Counted from the stretch's first letter, positions 9,073-18,330 are shown. The stretch: DNA of 64,000 nucleotides from Aeromonas salmonicida subsp. salmonicida (GCF_001643305.1 NZ_LSGW01000088.1:1-64000); one strand, 5' to 3'. Notes: generated by a model not told the origin, from the sequence alone. Translations and numbers: made by a program.

Positions 9073-10284
9073 ATGCTCAAGTCCCCACTGTTGCCCCGTT
9101 CCGGGGATCTGGTCGTTGCCATAGTTGACGATGTATTAGGCCAGGGTCTCACCCTGGACAGAGCCTATGCACGTCACTTCTCCGGCATCGAAATCAAGCC
9201 ACAAGAACAGGCAAGGATTGCCCTGGTCACCGGCGACCTGCTGCGTCGCCTCAGCCTCTACTGCGCCCTGACCGGTATTCAGGTGCGTCAGGCCGAAAAA
9301 AACGTCTGGCCACTGCTGCACAGTTGGCACGCCTTCCACAAGATAGTTCAGTCCAACCACCCGACCCTGGATCGCTTCAACGAAGAGGCATTCCGTCGCC
9401 GCCTGACAGAAGCGAAGAAAAATCCGGTGCTGATGGATGGTTGCCCTGCCTGGCTGGAAAAACTGGGCAGCGAGCAGTTGGGCGAGGCCTGGCCTGCAGA
9501 GCGCGCCGCCCTGGCCTGGATGCCCAAGCGTTACCTGAGGGTCAACACCCTCAAATGCACGCGGGAGCAGCTGCAAGCCGCGCTGGCCAAGGAGCAGGTC
9601 AACACAATTCCGGTTGAAGGGGTCGCTACCGCCCTGCAGGTCACCTCTGATGCGGCCCTGTTTCGCACCAAGGCGTTTGCCGACGGCTGGTTCGAGCAGC
9701 AGGACGCAGGCTCCCAGCTGGTTGCAGCCGCGCTGGAAGTCACCCCTGGCATGCGAGTCATCGACGCCTGCGCCGGTGCCGGCGGCAAGACCCTGCACAT
9801 AGCCGCCATGATGCAGGGCAAGGGCCGTCTGCTGGCGATGGATGTGGAAGAGTGGAAACTGGAAAACCTCAAGCAGCGCGCCCGCCGTGCCGGTGCCCAC
9901 AACGTGGAAACCCGCGTCATCGAGAGCAGCAAGACGGTCAAGCGCCTCAAAGGCACCGCCGATCGCGTACTGCTGGACGTGCCCTGCTCCGGTCTTGGCG
10001 TGCTCAAGCGCAATCCGGATGCCAAATGGCGCGACACCGCCGAGCGACTGCCGGTGCTGGTAGCCTTGCAAGAGGAGATACTGCAGCGTTACAGCCAGAT
10101 GGTGAAGGTGGGGGGTCTGCTGGTCTATGCAACCTGCTCCATCCTGCCCCAGGAGAACCGTCAGCAAGTAGACAAGTTCCTGGCTGCCAACGACAACTAT
10201 CGTCTGCGGGATGACCACACCGTCAGCCCGTCAGCGACCGGCTTTGACGGCTTCTATATGGCGCGGATCGAGCGCATCAGCTGA
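9073..10284 (+). CDS. RNA (cytosine-C5)-methyltransferase of the RsmB/NOP2/Sun family
   Basis: SAM-dependent RNA m5C methyltransferase of 403 residues. Motif I (VIDACAGAGGKTLHI, about 229-243) binds SAM. The two Cys that define this mechanism are both present: Cys305 in DVPCSGLGVLKRNPDAKW and Cys355 in YATCSILPQENRQQV. The N-terminal 150 residues probably recognise the RNA. It is shorter than E. coli RsmF and RsmB, so I do not assign a specific rRNA or tRNA target. The ATG at 9073 has AAGG eight bases upstream. An earlier ATG at 8998 has no ribosome binding site. The gene diverges from the protease gene and is single. Confidence 0.88.
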   Translation: MLKSPLLPRSGDLVVAIVDDVLGQGLTLDRAYARHFSGIEIKPQEQARIALVTGDLLRRLSLYCALTGIQVRQAEKNVWPLLHSWHAFHKIVQSNHPTLDRFNEEAFRRRLTEAKKNPVLMDGCPAWLEKLGSEQLGEAWPAERAALAWMPKRYLRVNTLKCTREQLQAALAKEQVNTIPVEGVATALQVTSDAALFRTKAFADGWFEQQDAGSQLVAAALEVTPGMRVIDACAGAGGKTLHIAAMMQGKGRLLAMDVEEWKLENLKQRARRAGAHNVETRVIESSKTVKRLKGTADRVLLDVPCSGLGVLKRNPDAKWRDTAERLPVLVALQEEILQRYSQMVKVGGLLVYATCSILPQENRQQVDKFLAANDNYRLRDDHTVSPSATGFDGFYMARIERIS

Positions 10285-10300
10285 TCCTGTCTACCGTGAT

Positions 10301-10330
10301 AAAAAAGGGGAGCCATTGGCTCCCCTTTTT
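10301..10330. terminator. Bidirectional terminator between the methyltransferase gene and grxD
   Basis: The stem GGGGAGCC-ATT-GGCTCCCC is flanked by six A on the left and five T on the right. It serves the convergent genes on either side. Confidence 0.88.
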
Positions 10331-10349
10331 GCATGATGCAGATGCGACC

Positions 10350-10694
10350 TTATTCGGCAGCAACGTCATCCTGCTTGTGCTTGGCGGCAGTTTCCTTGAT
10401 CAGGGTCTGCAGCTCGCCGGCCTGGAACATCTCGATCAGGATATCGCAGCCCCCGACCAGCTCACCCTCTACCCACAGTTGCGGGAAGGTGGGCCAGTTG
10501 GCGAACTTCGGCAACTCGGCACGGATGTCCGGATTTTGCAGTATGTCGACATAAGCAAACGGCTCGCCACAGGACATCAGAGCCTGGGAGGCCTGGGCAG
10601 AGAAACCGCAGCTGGGTAGCTTGGGGGAACCCTTCATGTACAGGATGATGGGATTGTCAGCCAGCTGCTGTTTGATCTTTTCAATAGTTTCCAT
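10350..10694 (-). CDS. grxD: Monothiol glutaredoxin Grx4
   Basis: A 114-residue CGFS-type monothiol glutaredoxin (Cys29 in SCGFSAQA). This class binds a [2Fe-2S] cluster with glutathione and works with BolA proteins in iron-sulfur delivery and iron sensing. YMKGSP near the N-terminus, TFPQLWVEGELVGGCD (cis-Pro and glutathione-binding Gly-Gly) and the C-terminal helix are all present. The length matches E. coli GrxD. The start has GAGG five bases upstream. It sits divergently from sodB, another iron-dependent stress gene, which is a common arrangement in this group. Confidence 0.95.
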   Translation of the reverse strand: METIEKIKQQLADNPIILYMKGSPKLPSCGFSAQASQALMSCGEPFAYVDILQNPDIRAELPKFANWPTFPQLWVEGELVGGCDILIEMFQAGELQTLIKETAAKHKQDDVAAE

Positions 10695-10831
10695 AGGTGC
10701 CTCACTAGAGCGATTTCGGCGGCCATTCTACTGCAATCCTTGCAGACCACAAACTGACAAACCGTCCTGAATGCAAGAAGTGATGAATCAATACGCCGTA
10801 GCTTGATCCGGATCATGGCGAGAATCAAGAG

Positions 10832-10861
10832 TTGTTAGCCCATCTTTGATGCTGGTACAAT
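10832..10861 (+). promoter_or_regulatory. Candidate sigma-70 promoter of sodB
   Basis: TTGTTA, an 18-base spacer and TACAAT lie upstream of sodB. Transcription would start near 10868 and give a leader of about 110 bases. No clear Fur box was seen in the region. Confidence 0.5.
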
Positions 10862-10980
10862 CGACGGGCTTTGGGCCATCTGGCCCCATCATTTCAAGAA
10901 CAATTCTTTTCAAAATAGAAAAGAGTACGCAATGTCTTGCAACCGTCGCCTTCGCACGGCCAGCCAATGGAGAGTAGAAA

Positions 10981-11565
10981 ATGGCTTTCGAACTTCCCGC
11001 TCTGCCCTACGCAATCAATGCCCTGGAACCGCACATCTCCCAGGAAACTCTGGAATATCATCACGGCAAGCACCACAACACCTACGTGGTCAACCTGAAC
11101 AACCTGGTGCCAGGTACCGAGTTTGAAGGCAAGTCTCTGGAAGAGATCATCAAGACCTCCACTGGCGGCATCTTCAACAACGCCGCCCAGATCTGGAACC
11201 ACACCTTCTACTGGCATTGCCTCTCCCCGAACGGTGGCAACGAGCCGACCGGCGCCCTGGCTGATGCCATCAACAAGGCGTTTGGCTCCTTCGCCGAGTT
11301 CAAGGATGCCTTCACCAAGTCTGCCATCGGCAACTTCGGTTCCAGCTGGACTTGGCTGGTGAAAAAAGCCGACGGCTCCCTGGCCATCGTCAACACTTCC
11401 AACGCCGGTTGCCCGCTGACCGAAGCTGGTACTACACCGCTGCTGACCGTCGACCTGTGGGAACACGCCTACTACATCGATTTCCGCAACCTGCGTCCGA
11501 AGTACATGGAAACCTTCTGGACCCTGGTGAACTGGGAATTCGTGGCCAAGAACCTGGCTGCCTGA
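10981..11565 (+). CDS. sodB: Superoxide dismutase, iron type
   Basis: Cytoplasmic enzyme that converts superoxide to hydrogen peroxide and oxygen. The 194-residue protein has the four metal ligands His27 (YHHGKHH), His74 (WNHTFYW), Asp158 and His162 (DLWEHAYY). Gln70 in NNAAQIWNH sits in the N-terminal half, as expected for Fe rather than Mn enzymes. Length is standard. The start is supported by GGAG eight bases upstream, and a strong terminator follows at once, so it is a single-gene unit. Confidence 0.96.
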   Translation: MAFELPALPYAINALEPHISQETLEYHHGKHHNTYVVNLNNLVPGTEFEGKSLEEIIKTSTGGIFNNAAQIWNHTFYWHCLSPNGGNEPTGALADAINKAFGSFAEFKDAFTKSAIGNFGSSWTWLVKKADGSLAIVNTSNAGCPLTEAGTTPLLTVDLWEHAYYIDFRNLRPKYMETFWTLVNWEFVAKNLAA

Positions 11566-11580
11566 TAGCCGCTTCTTGCC

Positions 11581-11610
11581 AAAACGCCCCGCACTGCGGG
11601 GCGTTTTTTT
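11581..11610 (+). terminator. sodB terminator
   Basis: The stem ACGCCCCGC-ACT-GCGGGGCGT is followed by a run of seven T. It begins about 15 bases after the sodB stop. Confidence 0.9.
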
Positions 11611-11639
11611 ATGGCAGAAATGAGCTGGCAGCAGATATG

Positions 11640-11660
11640 AAAAAGGCGCCCGAAGGCGCC
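11640..11660 (-). terminator. mlaA terminator
   Basis: On the minus strand GGCGCC-TTCG-GGCGCC is followed by TTTTT. It lies 22 bases beyond the mlaA stop. Confidence 0.85.
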
Positions 11661-11681
11661 TGTTATCGACAGCCAGTGGTA

Positions 11682-12494
11682 TCACTGGTCTATCTCGTCC
11701 AGATAGTCATCCAGATTGGCATCGTCAGCTTTCTCCGCCGGAGTCTGCCTAAACTCGGTCTGACGACCGGTCACTTTGTTCTGGTTGTGCTGAAGATAGA
11801 AATCCTTGGTCAGGGCATAAGGATCGAGCGCGTTGTCGATGATCCTCTCCTGATCGATCAGCTTGGATCGGGTACCCAATCCATCCAGCATCCAGTGGGT
11901 GACTCGCAGCGGCAGCGTCAACAGGGCATAGGGGAAGTAGATGGTATCTATGGTATCCCCCACCAGCTTGCGCGTCGTGGTAGGACCGTAGACGGGCACC
12001 ATCAGATAGGCACCATCGCCGATATCGGCACGACCCAGTACTGTATTGAGTTCCAGCTTGTCGCGTTCGAGCCCGGCATGCTTGGCCACATCGAAGATAC
12101 CCAGCAAACCGATAGTGGTGTTGAGGGTAAAGCGGCCGAGGTTGGTTCCCGCGCCTTGCAAGTCACCGGTGATCAGGTGGTTGACCATGCTGCTCGGCTC
12201 GTTGAAGTTCTCAACCAGGTTCTCGATGCCATCCTTCATGCCTTGCGGAATATAGCGGGCATAGCCATGCACCACGGGGCGGGCCACATAGGGCTCCAGC
12301 ACATCGTAGTTGACCACCCACATGGCCCGGTTTGCCCCCTGGAAGGGGTCGCGGCCATCGCTGGCAGTGCTGGTCGCCTCGGGCCGACCCGGTGCTTCAT
12401 TGAGATCAAGACTCTCGGGGCCCGGCTTGGGTGGGCCACCCGCACAGCCTCCCAACAACAATGCCGCCATCAATGCCACTGAACGCACATACAT
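11682..12494 (-). CDS. mlaA: Outer-membrane lipoprotein MlaA (VacJ)
   Basis: Outer-membrane lipoprotein that removes misplaced phospholipids from the outer leaflet and passes them to the Mla transport system. The 270-residue protein has a lipoprotein signal (MAALLLGGC, Cys17) and the family core: DPFQGANRAMWVVNYDVLEPYVARPV, SSMVNHLITGDLQGAGTNLGRF, and GLLGIFDVAKHAGLE. The acidic C-terminus ends LDDYLDEIDQ. AGGA seven bases upstream supports the start. The other mla genes are not in the window. The gene stands alone between the sodB and ccmI ends. Confidence 0.94.
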   Translation of the reverse strand: MYVRSVALMAALLLGGCAGGPPKPGPESLDLNEAPGRPEATSTASDGRDPFQGANRAMWVVNYDVLEPYVARPVVHGYARYIPQGMKDGIENLVENFNEPSSMVNHLITGDLQGAGTNLGRFTLNTTIGLLGIFDVAKHAGLERDKLELNTVLGRADIGDGAYLMVPVYGPTTTRKLVGDTIDTIYFPYALLTLPLRVTHWMLDGLGTRSKLIDQERIIDNALDPYALTKDFYLQHNQNKVTGRQTEFRQTPAEKADDANLDDYLDEIDQ

Positions 12495-12571
12495 ATGGAA
12501 GTCCTAGTTTCTTATTGTGATTAATCCGAATTATAGGCACCCGCCCCATAGAGGGGCGGGGCAAAGGGGTA

Positions 12572-13840
12572 TTAGAGGGCGTGATCGATACGGATGTCAA
12601 TCGGCGCTGAAGGAATCGCATCCGTCGGGATAGATGTCGATACCCCTTCGAACGCCCCTTCCTTGTTCATGACGTTGCCGCCGCGAGAAAGCCGTGCCTT
12701 GAACTGCAGTTGCGGATAGGCGGAAAGCTTGCTGCCCTCCATCATGGCATCACCATCCCCAAGAGAAAGGGTAACAGGCAAAGTGGGTCCTGCGATGCGC
12801 TTCACGGCAATGGGCATGGGCGGTCCATTGGGCACCACGGCAAAAACGAACAGATGAGCATCTTCCGGCATCTGAATGCCGGCAGCCAGGGTGACATGGA
12901 TCGGAAACTCCCCTTTCTTCACCTCCAGCTGTTGCCCCTGCTCGTCACTCTTGTTGGCTGCACCAGGGATCGTCACCGCTATGCCACGCTGTTTCAACTG
13001 CTGCTCGGCATAGTCGATGGAGCGCTCCACCATGGCGTAGCGGGTCGAGCCCTTCTCCATCAGCGGCAGCATCTCGCGCCAGCGCATCAGCGCTGTCTTG
13101 AAGTCCTCTTTTTGCAGCGCCATGAAGGCATAGACGGAGCGGGCCTCTATGTTGGCCGGATCCAGCGCGATGGCGCTACGCAGCAGCTCATCGGCCTGGG
13201 CGTCATCCCCCGTCATCATCAGCGCCTGGGCGTAGGGCACGGCTACCATGGTCTTCTGCGGAGCCAGATCGTAGGCGCGCTCAAGGGCCTCGCGGGCCAT
13301 GTCAGGATCATTGCCATCCAGCGACAAACGACCCAGCAGCAGCCAGCCACGGTAATCATTCGGCTCGTCTTTCAGACGGGTGCGCAACGCCAGCATGAAG
13401 TCCAGCAGGTCCTGCTCGGTCACCTGGGCATCCCGTTCGACCAGAATGCGGTTGCTCAGTTCACCCAGTCGACTGCTGGCATCCTGCCAGCGCTGGACTT
13501 CCTGCCAGGCACCCAGCTTGTAATAGAGCCCCAGACTCACCCCCACCAGCACCAGCACACCCGGGATCCAGATCAGGCTCTTGCCGCCACGGGCGCTCTG
13601 CTCCACATCGGGGATGTCATCCAGCAGGCTGCGTTGCAGCTCGACCAGGGATTCCGGCTCCTCCGCCAATATTCCTTGCTCGCGCTCTTCGCCGATTTCC
13701 AGCAAACGCTGACGATAAAGCTGCTTGTTGAGAGCCGAACGGCTGATGCTCTGCTTGCCCTCACCACGCCACAGCGGCATCGCCAGGGTCAGACTCACCA
13801 ACACCAGCAAGGCCGCGATCACAATCAAAAATGCGGTCAT
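12572..13840 (-). CDS. ccmI: Cytochrome c maturation protein CcmI
   Basis: Apocytochrome c chaperone that holds the C-terminus of apocytochrome near CcmF/CcmH for heme ligation. The 422-residue protein has two N-terminal membrane helices (residues 1-20 and about 90-108) separated by a cytoplasmic loop, then periplasmic TPR repeats (about 150-290; for example GWLLLGRLSLDGNDPDMAREALERAYDLAP). The C-terminal domain has a CcmH/CycH-type fold. The start overlaps the ccmH stop (ATGA). It is last in the ccm operon. A GC-rich hairpin without a T-run (about 12541-12561) follows the stop and may end the transcript. Confidence 0.93.
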   Translation of the reverse strand: MTAFLIVIAALLVLVSLTLAMPLWRGEGKQSISRSALNKQLYRQRLLEIGEEREQGILAEEPESLVELQRSLLDDIPDVEQSARGGKSLIWIPGVLVLVGVSLGLYYKLGAWQEVQRWQDASSRLGELSNRILVERDAQVTEQDLLDFMLALRTRLKDEPNDYRGWLLLGRLSLDGNDPDMAREALERAYDLAPQKTMVAVPYAQALMMTGDDAQADELLRSAIALDPANIEARSVYAFMALQKEDFKTALMRWREMLPLMEKGSTRYAMVERSIDYAEQQLKQRGIAVTIPGAANKSDEQGQQLEVKKGEFPIHVTLAAGIQMPEDAHLFVFAVVPNGPPMPIAVKRIAGPTLPVTLSLGDGDAMMEGSKLSAYPQLQFKARLSRGGNVMNKEGAFEGVSTSIPTDAIPSAPIDIRIDHAL

Positions 13841-14316
13841 TTTTTCTCTTCCTCTTTGAGCAGGGCAGCCAGACGTTCCTGCTCCTGTGCGCTCAGGGCG
13901 CCATCCGCCTGTTTGGCCATGACGGGACGACGGCGACTGCGCACCACCACAGTGACGGCGCCAATGACGATGACCAACAGCGGGCCGAGCCAGAGGATCA
14001 GGGTCGACGCCATCAGCGGCGGATTATACAAAATGAAGTTGCCGTAGCGGGCGACCATGTAGTCCACCACTTCCTGCTTCTCCTTGCCCTCACGTACCAT
14101 CTGGTAGGTCTTGTCCCGCAAGTCCTTGGCAAGCCCTGCATTGGAATCGGCGATGTCCTGGTTCTGACACTTGGGACAGCGCAACTCGCGGGTCAGCTCG
14201 CGAAAAGTCTGCTCTTGCGCGGGAGTGTCAAAGGTATAGACATCAATCGCAGCCAGGGCTTGTCCTGCGCCACCCAATCCCGCCAGCAACAGCAGGGAGG
14301 CAATCAGTGTTTTCAT
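13837..14316 (-). CDS. ccmH: Cytochrome c maturation protein CcmH
   Basis: Periplasmic thiol-redox component of the System I heme lyase. It keeps the apocytochrome CXXCH thiols reduced and works with CcmF, CcmG and CcmI. A signal peptide is followed by the conserved LRCPKCQNQDIADSNA with the redox pair CPKC, then a three-helix domain and one C-terminal membrane helix (TLILWLGPLLVIVIGAVTVVV). The ATG at 14316 has AAGG six bases upstream and yields a clean signal peptide. An ATG at 14331 overlaps the ccmG stop and would add five residues (MRRRL), so either start is possible. The protein is short (159 residues) because the CcmI part is a separate gene here. Confidence 0.94.
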   Translation of the reverse strand: MKTLIASLLLLAGLGGAGQALAAIDVYTFDTPAQEQTFRELTRELRCPKCQNQDIADSNAGLAKDLRDKTYQMVREGKEKQEVVDYMVARYGNFILYNPPLMASTLILWLGPLLVIVIGAVTVVVRSRRRPVMAKQADGALSAQEQERLAALLKEEEKK

Positions 14317-14327
14317 CAGGCGCCTTC

Positions 14328-14858
14328 TCATTTCATGGACTCGAAGATGGGCTTGAGGGTAGTGGCCCAGACTTGTGGATTCACATCCCCCACATGGCGA
14401 TAGCGAATGATGCCCTGACTGTCGATAAAGAAGGTCTCGGGTGCCCCATAGACCCCCAAATCCAGCCCCAGCATGCCATCCGGGTCATACAGATTGACCT
14501 GATAGGGGTTGCCAAGCTCGGTCAACCAGCGGATGGCCTTGTCCCGCTCATCCTTGTAGTTCATGCCGACAATGGGGATGCCCTGCTCCGCCAGTTGCTT
14601 GAGGTAGGTGTGTTCGCCGTAGCAGGTCGGGCACCAGGTAGCCCAGACGTTGAGCAGCATGGGGCGCCCCTTGAGAATGCTGCGATCATGCTGCTTGTTC
14701 AGGTCGTAGATGTCCTGCAGGGTGAACACGGGCACTTCCTTGTCCACCATCACTGACTCGAGCTTGGTGGGGTCGGAATAGAGCCCTTTGAACAGGAAGA
14801 CAGCACCCAACAGAAAAATAATGAAGGGGATCAGAAACAGCCAGGTTTTCTTGTTCAT
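14328..14858 (-). CDS. ccmG: Thiol:disulfide interchange protein CcmG (DsbE)
   Basis: Membrane-anchored periplasmic thioredoxin-like reductase that passes electrons from CcdA/DsbD to apocytochrome c or CcmH. The 176-residue protein has one N-terminal anchor helix, a thioredoxin fold with active site WCPTCYGE (about residues 71-78), GAPETFFIDSQG with the cis-Pro region, and a C-terminal GDV motif. Its start overlaps the ccmF stop by ATGA and its end overlaps the first possible ccmH start, so translation of these genes is tightly coupled. Confidence 0.95.
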   Translation of the reverse strand: MNKKTWLFLIPFIIFLLGAVFLFKGLYSDPTKLESVMVDKEVPVFTLQDIYDLNKQHDRSILKGRPMLLNVWATWCPTCYGEHTYLKQLAEQGIPIVGMNYKDERDKAIRWLTELGNPYQVNLYDPDGMLGLDLGVYGAPETFFIDSQGIIRYRHVGDVNPQVWATTLKPIFESMK

Positions 14859-16810
14859 GCCTTGGCTTCCTCTTCACGACGGCCAAAACGGTAACGCTTG
14901 TCCAGTATGGCCAGCACGCCGCCAATGGCCATGAAGACGCCACCGAACCAGATCCAGCGAACGAAGGGTTTGTAATAAATCCGCACAGCCCAGGCGCCGT
15001 TGTCCAACTGCTCGCCGAGCGCTGCATAGAGATCCCGGGTAAAACCGGCGTCAATCGCCGCTTCCGTCATAGGCATCCGGCTCACTGTGTACATCCGCTT
15101 CTCGGGTTTGAGCAGGGCTACCTGCTTGCCATCTTTGTGAACTTCCAGCACACCTTTGAAGCCGTCGTAGTTGGGACCATTCTTTTCCCGAATGCCGGTG
15201 AAAACAAACTCGTAATCGGCAAATTGCACCCGATCGCCGGCCTGCATGCGCAGATCTTTTTCGATGCTGTAGTTCTGGGTACAGGCGATACCTATGATGC
15301 TGACGGCCAGCCCCACGTGACCCAGGATCATGGCCCAATGGCTGTTGCCCAGCTTGCGCACCCCAGTAGCGAAGGAGTGCTTGTGGGTGGCGCGTACCCA
15401 GGTCTCCTGGATGCTGGTGATGATGATCCAGGTCCCCAGCCCAATTCCCACAGCAGCCCAGGGCTTGAACTCCTCGGCCAGCCACAGTGGCAGCAAGATG
15501 GCGGAGACCAGACTCAGAACCAGGGCAAGGATCACCTTGCCCTTGAGTTCGCCCAGCCCCTGACGGCGCCAGCGAAACAGCGGGCCAACCCCCATCAGCA
15601 GGGCAAACGGAATGATCAGCCAGCTGTAGATGTGGTTGAAGAAGGGCGTGCCGATGGAGATGCTGCCAAGTCCCAGCTCCTTGTGCACCAGCGGCAACAG
15701 GGTGCCGAGCAACACGGTGAGCAGACCCGCCACCAGCATGATGTTGTTGCCGAGCAGCAGGGTCTCGCGGCTCCACAGCTCGTGCTTGCCGTGGCTCTTC
15801 ACCTGCGAGCCCTTGAAGGCGAACAACAAGAGCGAGCTGCCGATCACCGCCAGCAGGAAGCCCAGAATGAACAGGCCGCGGGTCGGGTCGGAGGCAAACG
15901 CATGCACCGACACCAATACGCCGGAACGCACCAGGAAGGTGCCGAGCAGGCTCAGGGAGAAGGCGGAGAGTGCCAGCAGCACTGTCCAGGCCTTGAAAGT
16001 AGCCCGCTTCTCGCTTACCGCCAGCGAGTGCAGCAGGGCAGTACCTGCCAGCCAGGGCATGAAGGAGGCGTTTTCTACCGGATCCCAAAACCACCAGCCA
16101 CCCCAGCCGAGCTCGTAATAAGCCCACCAGGAGCCAAGCACTATGCCCAAGGTCAGGAAGACCCAGGCCGCCATGGTCCAGGGACGGGACCAGCGCGCCC
16201 AGGTGGCGTCGAGACGCCCCGTCATCAGGGAGGCGATGGCAAAGGCAAAGGCGACCGAGAAGCCCACATACCCCATGTAGAGCATGGGCGGATGGAAGAT
16301 AAGACCCGGATCCTGCAACAAGGGGTTAAGATCGCGGCCATCCACAGGGAAGTAAGGCAGGGTCCGGGTGAAAGGGTCGGAGGTAAAGAGCACAAAGGCG
16401 GTGAAACCAACCGAGATAAGCCCCAGAACCCCGAGCACCCGCGCTACCGCATCGAGCGGCAGGCTGCGGCTGAACAGGGCCACCGCTGCCGTCCAGCCTG
16501 CCAGCGTCAGTACCCAGAGTAGCAAGGAGCCCTCATGGGCCCCCCAGACGGCAGAGATCCGATACGCCAGCGGCAAGAGGGTATTGGAGTTGGTGGCCAC
16601 ATACTGCACGGTAAAGTCGTGGTCGATAAAGGCCCAGGTCAGGCACAGAAACGACAGCAACAGCAGCAAAAACTGGGCATAGGCCAGCGGACGGGCGGTC
16701 GACATCATGCCAAGGCGCCCCCACTGAGCGCCGAGCAAGGGATAAACCCCCAGCAAGATGGCGGTGGCAAAGGCCAGGATCAGTGAAAACTGCCCTAATT
16801 CCGGGATCAT
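14855..16810 (-). CDS. ccmF: Cytochrome c heme lyase subunit CcmF
   Basis: Large inner-membrane protein of 651 residues, close to E. coli CcmF (647). It receives heme from holo-CcmE and ligates it to apocytochrome c. About 14-15 membrane helices are visible. The WWD heme-handling signature is seen as WGGWWFWDPVENASFMPWLAGT (about residues 235-256), with conserved flanking His residues. A large periplasmic domain precedes the last helix. It is preceded by ccmE after an 82-base gap and overlaps ccmG. Confidence 0.96.
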   Translation of the reverse strand: MIPELGQFSLILAFATAILLGVYPLLGAQWGRLGMMSTARPLAYAQFLLLLLSFLCLTWAFIDHDFTVQYVATNSNTLLPLAYRISAVWGAHEGSLLLWVLTLAGWTAAVALFSRSLPLDAVARVLGVLGLISVGFTAFVLFTSDPFTRTLPYFPVDGRDLNPLLQDPGLIFHPPMLYMGYVGFSVAFAFAIASLMTGRLDATWARWSRPWTMAAWVFLTLGIVLGSWWAYYELGWGGWWFWDPVENASFMPWLAGTALLHSLAVSEKRATFKAWTVLLALSAFSLSLLGTFLVRSGVLVSVHAFASDPTRGLFILGFLLAVIGSSLLLFAFKGSQVKSHGKHELWSRETLLLGNNIMLVAGLLTVLLGTLLPLVHKELGLGSISIGTPFFNHIYSWLIIPFALLMGVGPLFRWRRQGLGELKGKVILALVLSLVSAILLPLWLAEEFKPWAAVGIGLGTWIIITSIQETWVRATHKHSFATGVRKLGNSHWAMILGHVGLAVSIIGIACTQNYSIEKDLRMQAGDRVQFADYEFVFTGIREKNGPNYDGFKGVLEVHKDGKQVALLKPEKRMYTVSRMPMTEAAIDAGFTRDLYAALGEQLDNGAWAVRIYYKPFVRWIWFGGVFMAIGGVLAILDKRYRFGRREEEAKA

Positions 16811-16892
16811 TTCAGAGTTCCTTCAGGTTGAGTGACAGCACACACCTGTGCGCGGGTGAGAAACGATGAAAACGGTGAGCGGGTAGCCAGAC

Positions 16893-17384
16893 TCATTGTT
16901 TGGCTCCTTTCAACTGCGCCTCGGTATATTCCGGCTTGAAATGCATACCATTGGTGGCATCGGCCACTTCCGGCGGCATGTAGTTTTCATCGTGCTTGGC
17001 CAGCACCTCGAACGCCTCCACCGTAGTGGCGTTCTTGAGGGTACCCTGGGCCACTATGCCCTGCCCCTCACGGAACAGGTCGGGCAGTATGCCGTCAAAC
17101 TCGACGGTCACCAGATGGCCGCCGTTGTCCACCAGCTTGAAGGCTACCTTGAGGCTTTGCTGATCTCGCAGCACTGAACCCGGTACCACCAGCCCACCAA
17201 TACGCAGACGCTGCCCCTCTTCGGGCTTTATCTTGTCCGGTCCCTTGCCTTCTACCAGCTCACTCGGGGTGTAGAAGAGATCGATGTTCTGGCTGAGGGC
17301 GTAGAGCACCAGGCCGATCACGGCGGCCAAACCGGCACTGATCGCCAGTATGATGGTGAGGCGTTTTTTGCGTCTCGGGTTCAT
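16893..17384 (-). CDS. ccmE: Heme chaperone CcmE
   Basis: Periplasmic heme chaperone that binds heme covalently through a His and hands it to CcmF. The 163-residue protein has an N-terminal cytoplasmic stub (MNPRRKKRL), one membrane helix, then the OB-fold domain with [11 protein letters not shown] and [19 protein letters not shown]. The heme-binding site is [12 protein letters not shown], where His is the attachment residue and Tyr the distal ligand. The start overlaps the ccmD stop (ATGA). Confidence 0.95.
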   Translation of the reverse strand: MNPRRKKRLTIILAISAGLAAVIGLVLYALSQNIDLFYTPSELVEGKGPDKIKPEEGQRLRIGGLVVPGSVLRDQQSLKVAFKLVDNGGHLVTVEFDGILPDLFREGQGIVAQGTLKNATTVEAFEVLAKHDENYMPPEVADATNGMHFKPEYTEAQLKGAKQ

Positions 17385-17587
17385 AGGGTGTTCTCCATCT
17401 GCTGGGCTGCCTTGCGGCGGGCCTCTCGCGCCTGCTTGCTACGCAACTCGCCAAGCAGGCTGCGGGTTTTTATACGGGTGGAAATGACGATGCCAACCAG
17501 GCAAATCAGGGTCAGACCAAAGGAAAGCCAGACATAGAAGGCGTAACCGCCCATCGCCATGAAGTCACTGAAAGAGGCAAAGTGCAT
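17381..17587 (-). CDS. ccmD: Heme exporter protein CcmD
   Basis: Small membrane protein (68 residues) that helps release holo-CcmE from the CcmABC complex. It begins [20 protein letters not shown], has one helix (about 15-35) and a basic cytoplasmic tail, all typical of CcmD. The ATG at 17587 has AGGAGA upstream and begins two bases after the ccmC stop. A longer open frame exists but reads back into ccmC and is not real. Confidence 0.93.
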   Translation of the reverse strand: MHFASFSDFMAMGGYAFYVWLSFGLTLICLVGIVISTRIKTRSLLGELRSKQAREARRKAAQQMENTL

Positions 17588-17589
17588 GC

Positions 17590-18330
17590 TTACTTCTCCT
17601 GCTTGGCAAGATCGATGACCCAGGGGCGATGCCACTCCCGCATCAAGAGCTCGTTTCGAAAACGCATCAGGGTCAAGGCTCCAAGGAAGGCGGCAAACGC
17701 CAGTATCATGATGAGCAGCGGCCACAGCATCTCGGGGGAAATGGAGGGTTTGTCAAACTTGGTGATGCTGGCGCCCTGGTGCAAGGTGTTCCACCACTCA
17801 ACCGAGTAGTGAATGATGGGCAGGTTGATCACCCCCACCAGTGCCAGAATGCCAGCGGCGCGGCCCGCCACCACCTTGTCGCTGAAAGCGTTGTAAAGCG
17901 CGATCACACCAAGATAGAGAAACAGCAGGATCAGCTCCGAGGTGAGGCGCGCATCCCATACCCACCAGGTGCCCCACATGGGTTTGCCCCAGGCAGCACC
18001 GGTAAACAGCGCAATAAAGGTGAACACGGCACCGACCGGCGCAATGGCCGCCACCGTCATGTCGGCCATTCGCAGTTGCCACACCAGCCCAATAAAGGCG
18101 GCCACCGCCATGGTGGAGTAGGCCCCCATGGAGAGAATGGCGGAGGGCACATGGATATAGATGATCCGGAAGGAGTCACCCTGCTGATAGTCGGCCGGCG
18201 CAAAGGCCAGCCCCCAGACAGTACCGATGATAAATGACAGCAGACTTGTCACGGCAAACCAGGGCAGCAAGGTCCCTGCCAGCCCATAGGCTCGCTCGGG
18301 TTTAGCGTAAGGGTGCAACCATTTCCACAT
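17590..18330 (-). CDS. ccmC: Heme transporter subunit CcmC
   Basis: Inner-membrane protein of 246 residues with six helices that presents heme to CcmE. The WWD motif reads WGTWWVWDARLTSELILLFLY, and the flanking His residues (YIHVPSA and IIHYSVEWW) are the heme ligands. It is separated from ccmB by 163 bases, an unusually large gap inside a ccm operon. No convincing promoter or terminator was found there, but ccmC onward could have a separate promoter. Confidence 0.95.
   Translation of the reverse strand: MWKWLHPYAKPERAYGLAGTLLPWFAVTSLLSFIIGTVWGLAFAPADYQQGDSFRIIYIHVPSAILSMGAYSTMAVAAFIGLVWQLRMADMTVAAIAPVGAVFTFIALFTGAAWGKPMWGTWWVWDARLTSELILLFLYLGVIALYNAFSDKVVAGRAAGILALVGVINLPIIHYSVEWWNTLHQGASITKFDKPSISPEMLWPLLIMILAFAAFLGALTLMRFRNELLMREWHRPWVIDLAKQEK

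Noticed and set aside
12710-14047. 445-codon open frame opposite ccmI and ccmH
   Set aside because: Shadow of two conserved genes; no family signature and no ribosome binding site.
15137-16522. 461-codon open frame opposite ccmF
   Set aside because: It mirrors a conserved membrane-protein gene; the product is His/Gln/Gly-rich with no domain, typical of an antisense frame in GC-rich DNA.
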